Positions 45,863 to 56,506 of a DNA stretch of 64,000 nt are shown in pieces. The notes under the pieces were generated by a model. The model worked only from the letters and a program-made list of their open reading frames with translations, ran no database searches and was not told the origin of the DNA. Positions within the stretch are counted from its first letter, which is position 1, and the number at the start of each line of letters is the position of its first letter. The DNA comes from DASQZK01 sp963809925 (GTDB lineage Bacteria; Bacteroidota; Bacteroidia; Bacteroidales; GCA-2748055): positions 434,001-498,000 of the forward strand of contig CAWELH010000003.1 of the NCBI GenBank assembly GCA_963809925.1. Direction: 5' to 3'. The translations under genes were made by a program, and so were the position numbers.

Positions 45863-46882
45863 ATGGGATTGTTTTCATTTCAGCAGGAACTGGCAATAGA
45901 CCTGGGTACAGCCAATACCATTATCATTCATAATGATAAGGTTGTGGTAAATGAGCCCTCTATTGTTGCGATAGATCAACGGACGATGAAACTCATCGCT
46001 ATCGGTGAGAAGGCAAGGCAGATGCATGGAAAGACGCATGAAAATATCAAAACAATCCGTCCTCTGAGAGATGGTGTTATTGCTGACTTTGATGCAGCAG
46101 AGCAGATGATCAGAGGTATGATTAAAATGATAAACAAAGGGAACCGCTTGTTCACACCTTCGTTGAAAATGGTGGTGTGCATCCCTTCCGGATGTACAGA
46201 GGTGGAACGACGAGCTGTCAGGGACTCTTCCGAACATGCCGGCGGACGCGATGTATACATGATCTATGAACCCATGGCTGCTGCCATCGGTATTGGTATC
46301 GATGTGGAAGAACCAACAGGAAGCATGGTTGTCGATATCGGCGGTGGTACCACCGAGATTGCAGTTATTGCCCTGGGTGGTATCGTTTGCAACCAGTCAC
46401 TACGTGTTGCCGGCGATGGTTTTACTGCTGATATTCAAACTTATATGCGCCATCAGCATAATATTAAGATCGGGGAACGGACCGCTGAGGAGATAAAAAT
46501 CAGTGTCGGATCAGCACTTCCCGAACTGGACAACCCTCCTGCCGATTTCAATGTACGTGGTCCCAACCTGATGACGGCCATGCCTATAGAAATTCCCATC
46601 TCTTACCAGGAAATTGCACATTGTCTCGATAAGTCCATTTCCAAGATTGAAACGGCCATACTTTCTGTTCTTGAACAAACACCCCCGGAGCTTTACGCTG
46701 ACGTCGTTCAGAGTGGTATATATCTCGCAGGTGGCGGAGCTCTTCTGAGAGGCCTTGATAAACGGTTCACGGATAAAATTAATATTCCTTTCCACGTTGC
46801 TGAAGATCCGCTTCAGGCTGTTGCCAGGGGAACAGGAATCGCACTGAAAAATGTAGGCAGGTTTTCCTTCTTAATGAGATAA
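45863..46882 (+). CDS. mreB: rod-shape determining protein MreB
   Basis: The product has 339 residues, an actin fold. The nucleotide-binding phrases DLGTANT (14-20), VDIGGGTTE and YLAGGGALL are complete. It polymerises at the membrane to direct elongation of the cell wall. It is the first of five co-oriented rod-shape genes with spacing from 18 bases to overlaps. A start one codon inward at GLFSF is the same ATG used here. Confidence 0.98.
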   Translation: MGLFSFQQELAIDLGTANTIIIHNDKVVVNEPSIVAIDQRTMKLIAIGEKARQMHGKTHENIKTIRPLRDGVIADFDAAEQMIRGMIKMINKGNRLFTPSLKMVVCIPSGCTEVERRAVRDSSEHAGGRDVYMIYEPMAAAIGIGIDVEEPTGSMVVDIGGGTTEIAVIALGGIVCNQSLRVAGDGFTADIQTYMRHQHNIKIGERTAEEIKISVGSALPELDNPPADFNVRGPNLMTAMPIEIPISYQEIAHCLDKSISKIETAILSVLEQTPPELYADVVQSGIYLAGGGALLRGLDKRFTDKINIPFHVAEDPLQAVARGTGIALKNVGRFSFLMR

Positions 46883-46900
46883 AAGCGGTATTGCCAAGGA

Positions 46901-47746
46901 ATGAAAGATCTTCTACGATTCATCGTAAGAAACTACTTTGTTATTCTGTTCCTTCTCATTGAAGGGCTGTCATTCGTATTTGTCATTCAGTTCAATGGCT
47001 TTCAACATTCCGGCTTTATGGGGCTTTCAAGAAATATCTCCGGTAATGTTTATGCTAATATGCAGGGATTTCGCGAGTACCTTCACCTCAGGACAGAGAA
47101 TGAAGCCCTCGTTGCGGAGAATGCCCGCCTGAGGAATCAGCTTGACAAGAATGTTGAATTAATCTATTTGACACCACTCGATTCTACCCGTTTTGATACT
47201 ATCAATAAATCTTCGGCCGGGCGCAATTTCTTCTACATCCCCGCAAGGGTTATCAATAATTCCGTCAACCGGCAGTATAATTTCATTATGATCGATAAGG
47301 GTGCCCGTCAAGGTCTGAAAAAAGACATGGGCCTCATCTCCGAACAGGGCGTAGTGGGTGTCATTACCGATGTCTCGGATAACTACGCCACAGCCATCTC
47401 GGTGCTAAACCGGAACTTCAGACTGAGTGCGCGAATTTTCAGAAATAATTATTTCGGTATTATCGAATGGGACGGTCGTGATCCTTCTATGGTCAGGTTG
47501 AGGGAAATTCCGGGCCATGTTAGGGTTATGAAGGGAGATACGGTAGTGACAAGCGGGTATTCCGCGATATTCCCCGCAAACCTGCCCATTGGCATTGTGA
47601 AGGAAGTCAAACCCGGTGAAGGGAACTTTTATGATATTACGGTCGACCTTTCTGCGAACTTCAGGAACATCTATCACGTAAACGTGATTAGTAATTTCAA
47701 TAGGGTGGAACGAAAAGAACTGGAGGGAAACGAAGGAAATGATTAA
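46901..47746 (+). CDS. mreC: rod-shape determining protein MreC
   Basis: The product has 281 residues with one N-terminal membrane helix (about 12-30), a coiled coil (about 60-85, LRTENEALVAENARLRNQLD) and a periplasmic beta-barrel part with ARVINNSVNRQYNFIMIDKG. It links MreB to the peptidoglycan synthases of the elongasome. It overlaps mreD by eight bases. Confidence 0.96.
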   Translation: MKDLLRFIVRNYFVILFLLIEGLSFVFVIQFNGFQHSGFMGLSRNISGNVYANMQGFREYLHLRTENEALVAENARLRNQLDKNVELIYLTPLDSTRFDTINKSSAGRNFFYIPARVINNSVNRQYNFIMIDKGARQGLKKDMGLISEQGVVGVITDVSDNYATAISVLNRNFRLSARIFRNNYFGIIEWDGRDPSMVRLREIPGHVRVMKGDTVVTSGYSAIFPANLPIGIVKEVKPGEGNFYDITVDLSANFRNIYHVNVISNFNRVERKELEGNEGND

Positions 47747-48245
47747 AATTTATAGTCGAAATATCATCCGGTTTTTCGTCGTGATACTCCTTCAGGTCAT
47801 CATTTTTAATAATATCGAGGTAAATGGTTATCTGAATCCTTATTTTTACGTGATTTTCATTCTCCTTTTGCCTTTTGAAGTCCCCGGCTGGCTTTTACTT
47901 TCAACAGCCTTTGTGCTGGGTTTTACGGTCGACATGTTCATGTCGACCCCGGGAATGCATGCATCAGCCACGGTCTTTATGGCTTTCCTGAGGCCTTTTG
48001 TACTGAAGAACATTTCACCCCGGGACGATTATGAACCCGGAACGTTTCCGCGGGTCTATTACTATGGCATCAGCTGGTTCGCTAAATATACGCTTATCCT
48101 TGTTTTTGCTCATCATCTCTTTCTTTTCCTGGTCGAAATGTTTCGTTTCAGCGACCTGCCCCAAATACTTTTACGCACAATAATCAGTTCATTAATAACG
48201 ACCATATTAATTCTTATTAGCCAGTTTTTTATCTATCGCAGATAA
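47739..48245 (+). CDS. mreD: rod-shape determining protein MreD
   Basis: The product has 168 residues with about five transmembrane segments and no large loops. Sequence conservation is low in this family, so the call rests on size, hydrophobicity and its place between mreC and mrdA. It overlaps the start of mrdA by one base. Confidence 0.92.
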   Translation: MIKIYSRNIIRFFVVILLQVIIFNNIEVNGYLNPYFYVIFILLLPFEVPGWLLLSTAFVLGFTVDMFMSTPGMHASATVFMAFLRPFVLKNISPRDDYEPGTFPRVYYYGISWFAKYTLILVFAHHLFLFLVEMFRFSDLPQILLRTIISSLITTILILISQFFIYRR

Positions 48246-50092
48246 TGAATCAGTTCGCAGAGAGGAAATATATTATAGGGGCATTGTTGATTCTGGCTGC
48301 ACTGGTTATTCTTGCCAGGCTTTTCCATATGCAGGTTATGGATTCTTCGTATAAGCTCTCGGCAGAGAATAATTCTCGGCGGGAGGTTATACAGTACCCT
48401 GCCAGGGGTCTTATCTATGACCGGAACGGAAAACTGATCGTTTCCAACCAGGCTGCTTATGACCTCATGGTTAATCCTGCCCAGCTGGAGACCTTTGATA
48501 CCCTCGACTTCTGCCAAATCCTTGATATTACCAAGGAAGGCCTGGAACAACGGCTGCAAAAAGCGTTGAATTACAACAGGTATGCTCCGTCTATTTTCAT
48601 GAAACAGGTTCCTGCAGAGATCAGTTCCGTGCTCCAGGAAAAATTATTTAAGTACCCTGGTTTTTTCGTTCAGACGAGAACCTTGCGGCGCTATTCAAGA
48701 AATATCGGTGCACATGTGCTGGGGTATGTCGGGGAAGTTGACCGGAAAACAATAGATGATGATAACTACTACCAGATGGGCGATTATATCGGCATCAGCG
48801 GCCTGGAAAAAACATATGAGGGTCTTCTCAGGGGTGAGAAGGGAAAGAAAAATTATATGGTGGATGTTCACAACAGGATCACCGGTTCATGGGAGTCAGG
48901 AAGGTACGATGAGCCATCAAAACTTGGGACCGATATCACCGTAACGCTGGATGCCGGTCTTCAGGAATATGGGGAAAAGCTTATGGGACAGTTTACCGGC
49001 AGTATTGTAGCTCTGGAACCTTCAACCGGTGAGATCCTTGCCCTGGTAAGCTCTCCGTCATACAATCCGGGCCTGTTGGTTGGGAGAGGATTAAGTGATA
49101 ATTTCCAGGCACTGACTTCCGATACGCTCAATCCGCTTTTTAACCGTGCAGTAGCAGCCAGTTATCCCCCGGGCTCGACATTCAAACTCATTAATGGTCT
49201 GGTTGGTTTGCAGGAAAAGGTCATTGTGCCTTCCACCCAGTTCTCCTGCGATAGAGGATATTATTACAGAGGTATACACGTGGGTTGTCACAATCATGTT
49301 TCGCCGATCGATCTCAGGCAGGCCTTCCAGATATCATGTAATGCTTACTTCTGTAATGTCCTCCGCCGTATTATGGAAGATAACAAATTCGCCCGGACCG
49401 ACTCGGCATTCAGTAACTGGCGCAGGGATGTCACTTCATTCGGCTTTGGTGACAGGCTGGGCTCTGATATCCCCGGCGAACTCAGGGGCTTCGTGCCGCG
49501 TGCCAGCTATTATGACAAATACTATGGTGTAGGTCACTGGAGTTTCCTTACGATAATTTCCATGGCTATCGGACAGGGTGAGCTTGGTATTACACCGCTT
49601 CAAATGGCCAATATGTCTGCCACAATCGCCAATCGTGGTAGCTACTATACGCCCCATGTCCTGAAAAGAATTAATACCGGTGCACCGCTTGATCCGGCTT
49701 TTACAAAAAAGCATCAGACGAAAATTGACACTTCGAATTTCGAGGTCGCGATCGACGGAATGGATCTCGCAGTGAATGGCGGCCAGGGAAGTACTGCGCG
49801 TATAGCCAAACTCGAAGATATTGTCATTTGCGGCAAAACCGGCACCGCCCAAAACCCCTTCGGAGAAGACCATTCAATTTTTATCGCCTTTGCTCCAAGG
49901 AACAACCCGCAGATCGCTATCGCCGTTTATGTTGAAAACGTAGGTTTTGGCGCTACCTGGGCAGCACCCATTGCCAGCCTTATGATCGAAAAATACCTGA
50001 ACGGGGAAGTTAAGAGAAAATGGCTTGAAAGCTACATACTCAAAGGCATGCAGAAAAAACAACAGAAAACGGAGGAGACAGCGGCACAGTGA
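48245..50092 (+). CDS. mrdA: penicillin-binding protein 2 (elongation transpeptidase)
   Basis: The product has 615 residues. One N-terminal membrane helix (about 8-28), a dimerisation domain (about 50-220) and a transpeptidase domain follow. Active-site motifs are STFK (Ser311-Lys314), SCN in QISCNAYFC and KTG at Lys531. It cross-links peptidoglycan during side-wall elongation together with RodA, whose gene overlaps its end. The C-terminus is rich in Lys/Gln/Glu. Confidence 0.97.
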   Translation: MNQFAERKYIIGALLILAALVILARLFHMQVMDSSYKLSAENNSRREVIQYPARGLIYDRNGKLIVSNQAAYDLMVNPAQLETFDTLDFCQILDITKEGLEQRLQKALNYNRYAPSIFMKQVPAEISSVLQEKLFKYPGFFVQTRTLRRYSRNIGAHVLGYVGEVDRKTIDDDNYYQMGDYIGISGLEKTYEGLLRGEKGKKNYMVDVHNRITGSWESGRYDEPSKLGTDITVTLDAGLQEYGEKLMGQFTGSIVALEPSTGEILALVSSPSYNPGLLVGRGLSDNFQALTSDTLNPLFNRAVAASYPPGSTFKLINGLVGLQEKVIVPSTQFSCDRGYYYRGIHVGCHNHVSPIDLRQAFQISCNAYFCNVLRRIMEDNKFARTDSAFSNWRRDVTSFGFGDRLGSDIPGELRGFVPRASYYDKYYGVGHWSFLTIISMAIGQGELGITPLQMANMSATIANRGSYYTPHVLKRINTGAPLDPAFTKKHQTKIDTSNFEVAIDGMDLAVNGGQGSTARIAKLEDIVICGKTGTAQNPFGEDHSIFIAFAPRNNPQIAIAVYVENVGFGATWAAPIASLMIEKYLNGEVKRKWLESYILKGMQKKQQKTEETAAQ

Positions 50093-51510
50093 GAAGGGAT
50101 AATATGATAGCAAATGTTGACTGGTTTACGGTCATTCTGTTCCTGGTGATGGTAACACTGGGATGGCTCAATATTTTTTCTGCGGTATATTCCGAACAGC
50201 ACCCCAGTATACTGGACATGAACCAGCGCTATGGCAAACAATTCCTCTGGATTTGCGCTTCCGTGATTATTGCTGTAGCAGTGATGACCATCGATCATAA
50301 GTTTTATGATTTCTTCGCTTACCTTCTCTATGGCCTGGTCATTTTAATGCTCCTCGCTGTGCTGGTTGCCGGAAGAGAAATCAATGGAGCCAGGAGCTGG
50401 TTTGTGATCGGAGGTTTTCAGATCCAGCCTTCTGAATTCGCCAAACCTGCCGTGGCACTTGCCCTGGCAAAGTATATGTCTGGGTTTAACGTGAATGTCA
50501 CCAATTTCAAAACCTTTATCAAGGCAGCCATTATCATCTTCGCCCCTGCAGTACTGATTCTGATGCAGCCAGATACCGGGTCGGCACTCGTGTTCTTTTC
50601 ATTTATACTTCCCGTCTACCGGCAGGGCTTTCCTGGAGTGATACTCCTTATCCTCATTTCCCTAGGAGTTTTGTTTTTCATGATCCTTATCCTGAGCAAT
50701 TTTATTTTGCTCCTTATTATCATTTTCATCGGATTCATTGTTTGGGGTTTCCTGACACGCAGCTTCAGGAATTTTGCCAAGGTCTCCATAGTCTACATCT
50801 TGTCGTTCGCCATCGTCTACGGTCTGGTAGTTCTTTCGGGCAGAAAGCAGGATCTCTATCTAACCGGGATGGCAGCCCTGGCACCAGCCATCATTTTCTA
50901 CCTCATCTATATCTTCAGACACCGGCTCAAAAAAGCTTTCTATGTTTTTGCCATCGTTTTCGCCGGTATTGTCTATACCTTTTCTGTGGACTATGCATTT
51001 CATCACGTGCTGAGCGATTATCAGCAGAACAGGATCAATATTCTACTGGGAGTGCAATCAGATCCAAAGGGAGCCGGATATAATGTAAATCAGTCGAAAA
51101 TTGCCATCGGATCAGGTGGGTTTTCGGGAAAAGGATTTCTGCAAGGGACGCAGACGAAGCTTCATTTTGTTCCAGAGCAAAGCACTGACTTTATCTTCTG
51201 CACCGTTGGTGAAGAATGGGGTTTCCTTGGCTCCTTGGGCGTTGTCGGACTCTTTGTCACACTTTTGATCCGTTTGATCCAGCTTGCAGAACGACAACGG
51301 AGTGTGTTTGCCAGGGTAATGGGGTATAGCGTCTTTTCAGTGATATTCTTCCATTTTGCCATTAATATCGCCATGACTATCGGCCTCTTTCCCGTCATTG
51401 GCATACCGCTCCCTTTCTTCAGCTATGGAGGTTCATCATTGTGGGCATTTACCCTCCTGCTATTTATTTTTCTGCGTCTTGATGCAGCACGTATGGAATA
51501 TAACAGGTAA
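50089..51510 (+). CDS. rodA: rod-shape peptidoglycan polymerase RodA
   Basis: The product has 473 residues from a GTG overlapping the mrdA stop; an ATG at 50104 is an alternative. About ten membrane segments are seen, plus the SEDS hallmarks ARSWFVIGGFQIQPSEFAK, LIQPDTGSAL-like LMQPDTGSALVFF, and GIPLPFFSYGGSS. It polymerises glycan strands with PBP2. A central extra hydrophobic stretch (about 185-290) makes it longer than E. coli RodA (about 370), which is usual in Bacteroidota. It ends the operon. Confidence 0.97.
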   Translation: MRRDNMIANVDWFTVILFLVMVTLGWLNIFSAVYSEQHPSILDMNQRYGKQFLWICASVIIAVAVMTIDHKFYDFFAYLLYGLVILMLLAVLVAGREINGARSWFVIGGFQIQPSEFAKPAVALALAKYMSGFNVNVTNFKTFIKAAIIIFAPAVLILMQPDTGSALVFFSFILPVYRQGFPGVILLILISLGVLFFMILILSNFILLLIIIFIGFIVWGFLTRSFRNFAKVSIVYILSFAIVYGLVVLSGRKQDLYLTGMAALAPAIIFYLIYIFRHRLKKAFYVFAIVFAGIVYTFSVDYAFHHVLSDYQQNRINILLGVQSDPKGAGYNVNQSKIAIGSGGFSGKGFLQGTQTKLHFVPEQSTDFIFCTVGEEWGFLGSLGVVGLFVTLLIRLIQLAERQRSVFARVMGYSVFSVIFFHFAINIAMTIGLFPVIGIPLPFFSYGGSSLWAFTLLLFIFLRLDAARMEYNR

Positions 51511-51572
51511 ATGGAAGAAAGAATTGCATAGTAAAAGTTCACCCCATTCCCTCACAATTGGCAACCAGTCTC

Positions 51573-52172
51573 TCAAACAGGCACACCAGTCTTGATGCCG
51601 AATTTCTCATCAACATATTCGCGTATATCTGAAAAGAAATCATTGAATTCCCTGTTCAGACTTTCTTCTTCCTTTCTCAGGACCGCGATGGCGAATTCAG
51701 TGAAATCTGGCAGCGAGGTACGGATCGACATCCTGTGCAGGACACTCTCAATGCCTTCAATCGTGGAATAGGAAATCAGCCAGTTGTTCTGAATAAAATT
51801 TGGAAACCAGTTCCGCATTCCCTGCGGATAGATATCATAGTACTTTTTGAGAAGACCATGAACTTCACTGGTAAATTCAGGAAGTGGTATACTACTGTAA
51901 TCTAGCCAGTTAGTAGCAAGAAAGTAATCGTAAAAAATATCGATCACGATACCTGCATATTTACGGTATTGTTCTTCGATTCTCCGTTTACTTCGTTTAA
52001 CAATGGGATGGTTATCGGTGAAAAAGTCAATTCTCCGGTGCAACAGAATTCCCTTTGTGATCTCATCAGGATAATTCATGTAGTCTTTTCCTTTGACATA
52101 ATCACCCATAAAGTTGCCCACAAGGATTTTCTCGTGGTTACCTGACAGGTATATGTGCGCGAGGAAGTTCAT
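51573..52172 (-). CDS. acyl carrier protein phosphodiesterase-like (AcpH/DUF479)
   Basis: The product has 199 residues. MNFLAHIYLS, GNFMGDYVKG and GILLHRRIDFFTDNHP carry the conserved Asp/His residues of the AcpH family, which removes phosphopantetheine from acyl carrier protein and is related to HD hydrolases. It stands alone, converging with rodA. Activity is by homology. Confidence 0.88.
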   Translation of the reverse strand: MNFLAHIYLSGNHEKILVGNFMGDYVKGKDYMNYPDEITKGILLHRRIDFFTDNHPIVKRSKRRIEEQYRKYAGIVIDIFYDYFLATNWLDYSSIPLPEFTSEVHGLLKKYYDIYPQGMRNWFPNFIQNNWLISYSTIEGIESVLHRMSIRTSLPDFTEFAIAVLRKEEESLNREFNDFFSDIREYVDEKFGIKTGVPV

Positions 52173-52463
52173 ATACGATGTTTTACCGGTTTAATAAGAA
52201 ACGCACAATTTCATGAAAAGTTATAAAATAAAACCAATTTATCCTAGCTGTTATGGGCATTTCAGATGTATGTTCCCTATGTTGTTAAACGGTTTTCGAA
52301 TACCGGGCTCCGATGCTTTCAGAAGGCGCAGACAGCCTTTCCGGTTTTTCGACCAGATTGGTAAATTCGTACATGTATGTTTTTTAATAGATTTTAATTC
52401 TTGTAAATGTTTCTCAACTTTGTTTTCATTTCAAATCTGAATATTCAACTAAAAACGAGATTT

Positions 52464-53804
52464 ATGGCCAAGAAAAATGTGATTATTATTGGCGCGGCAG
52501 GGAGAGACTTTCATAATTTCAATACTTTTTTCCGCGGCAACAAAGATTATAATGTCGTTGCTTTTACCGCTGCACAGATTCCAGATATCGACGGGCGTAA
52601 ATATCCACCTGAATTGTCAGGAGATTTGTACCCCGAAGGCATTCCCATTTATGCACAGGACAAGCTGGCGGAGCTAATTCGGGACAAGAATGTCGACGAA
52701 TGTATTTTTTCATACAGCGATGTGCCCTATCAGCGCGTGATGAACATCAGTGCTCTTGTAAATGCATGTGGAGCTGGATTTGTCATCCCCGGATGGAAAG
52801 AAACGATGATTAAAAGTTCAAAACCCGTTATCGCCGTCGGCGCTGTACGTACGGGTTGCGGAAAGAGTCAGACTTCCAGGCGTATCATCGAGTTACTTAT
52901 GGAAAAAGGATTGAAAGTCGTGGCCATACGTCATCCGATGCCCTATGGTAACCTGGCAGATCAAAAGGTTCAGCGTTTTGCAAAGATATCTGACCTGGAA
53001 AAGCACAAGTGTACCATTGAAGAAATGGAGGAGTATGAACCCCATATCGTTCGTGGCAATGTGATTTATGCCGGCGTTGATTATGGCGAGATACTAAAGC
53101 AGGCAGAAAAGGATCCTGATGGATGTGATGTCATCCTTTGGGACGGCGGGAATAACGACTTCCCCTTTTACGTTCCCGATCTGATGATCACTGTCACGGA
53201 TCCTCACCGTGCTGGTCATGAGCTGATGTACTATCCGGGGGAAGTCACGCTAAGAATCGCTGATGTGGTGATCATCAACAAAATTGATAGTGCTGATCCT
53301 GATTCTGTGCAAATTGTCAGGAACAGCATTGAAAAAGTTAACCCAGCTGCTATTGTAATCGATGGCGCATCACCAATTCGAGTCGACAATCCCGAAGTGA
53401 TCAAAGGGAAGAGAGTTTTGGTGGTCGAAGACGGGCCAACCCTCACTCATGGTGAAATGAAGATCGGTGCAGGTGTTGTAGCTGCTAAAAAATACGGGGC
53501 TTCAGAGCTCATCGATCCAAGGCCGTATACCGTTGGCAAGTTAACGGAAACATTCATGATCTACCCTGGAATTGGAACCTTACTGCCGGCAATGGGGTAT
53601 GGGGATCAGCAACTCAGGGACCTTGAAGCTACGATCAATAACACTGACTGCGATTCTGTAGTGATCGGTACACCGATCGACCTGAACAGGGTAGTCAGCA
53701 TTAAAAAACCGAATACCAGGGTGTACTATGATCTGCAGGAAATCGGCAAACCTGATCTTCATGAGGTTCTGGACGAATTTATTAGTAAACATAAGCTTTT
53801 ATAG
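52464..53804 (+). CDS. 2,3-cyclic-diphosphoglycerate-synthetase-like GTPase
   Basis: The product has 446 residues from MAKKNVIIIGAAGRDFHNFN; a longer frame from 52407 adds an implausible N-terminus. An N-terminal Rossmann-like domain (about 1-118) is followed by a P-loop domain (RTGCGKSQ at 129-136), DxxG-like WDGGNND, and NKID. It belongs to the family annotated as cyclic 2,3-diphosphoglycerate synthetase in methanogens; bacterial members have no confirmed product and are often called GTPases. It lies alone, divergent from the AcpH-like gene. The nucleotide-binding role is solid, the substrate is not. Confidence 0.8.
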   Translation: MAKKNVIIIGAAGRDFHNFNTFFRGNKDYNVVAFTAAQIPDIDGRKYPPELSGDLYPEGIPIYAQDKLAELIRDKNVDECIFSYSDVPYQRVMNISALVNACGAGFVIPGWKETMIKSSKPVIAVGAVRTGCGKSQTSRRIIELLMEKGLKVVAIRHPMPYGNLADQKVQRFAKISDLEKHKCTIEEMEEYEPHIVRGNVIYAGVDYGEILKQAEKDPDGCDVILWDGGNNDFPFYVPDLMITVTDPHRAGHELMYYPGEVTLRIADVVIINKIDSADPDSVQIVRNSIEKVNPAAIVIDGASPIRVDNPEVIKGKRVLVVEDGPTLTHGEMKIGAGVVAAKKYGASELIDPRPYTVGKLTETFMIYPGIGTLLPAMGYGDQQLRDLEATINNTDCDSVVIGTPIDLNRVVSIKKPNTRVYYDLQEIGKPDLHEVLDEFISKHKLL

Positions 53805-53922
53805 GACGTTGATTTCAACGCATAGGATGACAAATAGTTTATGAATTCCCTTCGACCATGTCATTGCACTTTGCAACCCGGACAGGTAGGAGGGAATTTC
53901 CTTTTTCATGCGATGTAAGGAA

Positions 53923-54876
53923 TTATTTATCCACCCCGGCACGGACCTGTTTTCGTGACAAAAACCTGGACCTGCCCATTGTTATGATTACTACCCCTGC
54001 TATAGTTATGATACCTCCGATAATCTGAAAGGATTCAGGGAAAATATTCAGATAGATGATGGCCCCGACTGCAACGAAAAGACCCCGTGTGCTCTGGATG
54101 ATCATCGTCCTGGAAGCCTCAATGTACTTTATGGAAGAATACTGAGCCAGACCTGTCAGAAACGGCCCCAGCATTGCCCCTATTGTAACATTGAACAGGG
54201 GTCGCGGATTTATTTTCAGCGGTGTACCGGTATAGAGGATGATGAACAGGGCAAAGAAAAAGATATAAACGATCCTGTTGAGCATCAGGAGAGAGGGGTC
54301 GATCTGAACAATGCGGCTTTTTGCAATGATGATGCTAACCGAAAGGAAAAAGGATGACAGCAGGATATATCCTGTTCCCTCGATAAATATTTCTTTCAGA
54401 TGCTTTTGACCCGTGTAACTGATCAGGATGGCACCAACGATGGTCAGTATAATACCCAGACCCTCAACTAAATTAAAACGTTCCCTGAGAAAACTTACGC
54501 CTAATATCGTTACAAAAATTGGTGTGAGATTTGCGAGAAAAGAGGCGACGGTTGGGTTTTCAATGGTTTCAATTCCGATGTAAAGGGTGGATGCCGCTGC
54601 AGTTTCAAATGTGCCGATAATGATCAGGAGGATGTTTGACTTACGATCGAGCTGTGTGGCAAGTTTTATCTTTCCTGTTGCCAGCATATAACTCACACTG
54701 AACAACATCGCAAAGCCGAACCAGTAAAAGCCGAATTGTATCACTTCAAGCTCACGAAGTGCAGCTTTGCTGAACACATACACATTCGCCATGCCAAGCG
54801 TTGCCAGAAAAGCAAATAGATAGCCCTTGGCGACAGGATATTCGGAAAAATATGTCCTTAACCTGTTTTGCTTCAT
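53923..54876 (-). CDS. EamA-family (DMT) transporter
   Basis: The product has 317 residues with ten predicted membrane segments in two EamA repeats (about 15-150 and 165-300). Repeat ends carry PIFVTILGVSFLRERF and IYLNIFPESFQIIGG. The substrate is unknown. A terminator for pgi lies just upstream of its ATG, so it has its own transcript. Confidence 0.85.
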   Translation of the reverse strand: MKQNRLRTYFSEYPVAKGYLFAFLATLGMANVYVFSKAALRELEVIQFGFYWFGFAMLFSVSYMLATGKIKLATQLDRKSNILLIIIGTFETAAASTLYIGIETIENPTVASFLANLTPIFVTILGVSFLRERFNLVEGLGIILTIVGAILISYTGQKHLKEIFIEGTGYILLSSFFLSVSIIIAKSRIVQIDPSLLMLNRIVYIFFFALFIILYTGTPLKINPRPLFNVTIGAMLGPFLTGLAQYSSIKYIEASRTMIIQSTRGLFVAVGAIIYLNIFPESFQIIGGIITIAGVVIITMGRSRFLSRKQVRAGVDK

Positions 54877-54888
54877 CTGGTGATAGGG

Positions 54889-54922
54889 TAAAAAAAGGGT
54901 TGGATACTAATTCCAACCCTTT
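54889..54922 (-). terminator. rho-independent terminator after pgi
   Basis: On the minus strand an 11-bp stem (AAAGGGTTGGA with TCCAACCCTTT) is followed by a run of T, just past the pgi stop. Confidence 0.85.
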
Positions 54923-54948
54923 CATAACATAGCTTTTACGTGAAATGT

Positions 54949-56292
54949 TTATAGTTTCTTTTTTATTTTCTTTGTTTCTTCTTCGAACCCGGGTTTTTCC
55001 AGAAGTGCGAACATATTTTTCTTGTATGCTTCCACACCGGGCTGATTGAAGGGATTTACTTTCAGCATATAACCACTAATCCCGCAGGCTTTTTCAAAGA
55101 AGTAGATCAGCTGGCCAATATGATATTCATTGACTTTTTCGATCTCAATCCTGATATTCGGCACTCCGCCGTCGACATGAGCAAGCATAGTACCAAGCTC
55201 AGCCATCTTGTTTACTTCGTCTACTCTCCTGCCAGCCAGGTAATTCAGCTGGTCGAGGTTTTCCTTGTCTGAAGGAACGGTAAGATGACGGTTCGGTTGT
55301 CTGACAGAAATGACGGTTTCAAAAATATGACGTTCACCTTCCTGGATATACTGTCCCATCGAATGAAGGTCGGCAGTAAAATAAACACTGGCCGGAAAAA
55401 TGCCTTTTTGTTCTTTGCCTTCACTCTCACCATACAGTTGTTTCCACCATTCTGAAAAGTACACCAGTTTGTCATGGTAGTTGGCCAGGATCTCGATCTT
55501 CTTTCCACTCCGGTAAAGGGCGTTCCGTGCAGCGGCATAAACAGTGCAAGGGTTTTCATGAAAAGCAATGTCCGGAGCACTTTGTTTTTGCATATCGGCG
55601 GCACCTCTCACGAGTTCTCTGATGGAATAACCTGCGATAGCCACTGGCACCAATCCGACTGGTGTAAGTACGGAATATCTTCCACCGATGTCATCAGGTA
55701 TGACATACGTTTTATAGCCCTCGTCAGTTGCCACTTTTTTAAGTGCGCCTTTTTTTTCATCGGTGATGGCTACGATAAGGTCACGCGCTGCTTCCTTTCC
55801 AACTTTACTTTCGAGGTGTTCGCGAAGAAGCCTGAAAGCCAGGGCAGGTTCAGTTGTTGTCCCTGATTTTGAAATTACCACGATGCCGTATCTCTTATTG
55901 CTAAGCAATCCGATAAGTTCTGAAAGGTAATCCTCTACAAGGTTTTGCCCGGCAAAAATGACGGTCGGAAAGCCAGCTTTTGGCTCCAGCCATCCGAAGC
56001 TGCTGCTCAGTGCATCGATAACCGCCTTTGCTCCCAGGTAGGAACCACCGATGCCGACTACTACAACAATATCGGTTTTTTCCCCTATGCTTTTTGCTGT
56101 TCGCTCTATATCTTTGAGCTGCTCTTCAGTAATGGAGGTGGGAAGATCCAGCCAGCCCAGGAAATCGCTGCCCTCGCCATCTCCCTTGTGCAGTTTAAGT
56201 TGCTGAGACATGGCTTCATTTTCAAGTTTGTCAATGTCTTCCTTCTTAACGAAATCAAAGACCCTGCTGATGTCCAATTTTAACGTGGTCAT
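54949..56292 (-). CDS. pgi: glucose-6-phosphate isomerase
   Basis: The product has 447 residues, the short form common in Firmicutes and Bacteroidota. The signature [13 protein letters not shown] lies near residue 198, and [17 protein letters not shown] and [14 protein letters not shown] form the sugar-phosphate site. It interconverts glucose-6-phosphate and fructose-6-phosphate in the cytoplasm. It is intact and ends at a clear terminator. Confidence 0.97.
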   Translation of the reverse strand: MTTLKLDISRVFDFVKKEDIDKLENEAMSQQLKLHKGDGEGSDFLGWLDLPTSITEEQLKDIERTAKSIGEKTDIVVVVGIGGSYLGAKAVIDALSSSFGWLEPKAGFPTVIFAGQNLVEDYLSELIGLLSNKRYGIVVISKSGTTTEPALAFRLLREHLESKVGKEAARDLIVAITDEKKGALKKVATDEGYKTYVIPDDIGGRYSVLTPVGLVPVAIAGYSIRELVRGAADMQKQSAPDIAFHENPCTVYAAARNALYRSGKKIEILANYHDKLVYFSEWWKQLYGESEGKEQKGIFPASVYFTADLHSMGQYIQEGERHIFETVISVRQPNRHLTVPSDKENLDQLNYLAGRRVDEVNKMAELGTMLAHVDGGVPNIRIEIEKVNEYHIGQLIYFFEKACGISGYMLKVNPFNQPGVEAYKKNMFALLEKPGFEEETKKIKKKL

Positions 56293-56506
56293 TTCTGTTT
56301 TATTTAAGTATTAGTATAACTCCGGTTGAATAACCGGTAAGGTTGTAAAATGTGCGAACAGGATAAAAAAATACAAATTTAGAAATCCCCTTGAAAGTTC
56401 ACCAATACAGGTGTGAAATATGGTGTTTTTAGTATGAAAGATGTAAAGAATTTATACCGGATTCATAAAAACATGAAATTTCCCCTTGTGGTAGAGTTTA
56501 AAATTA

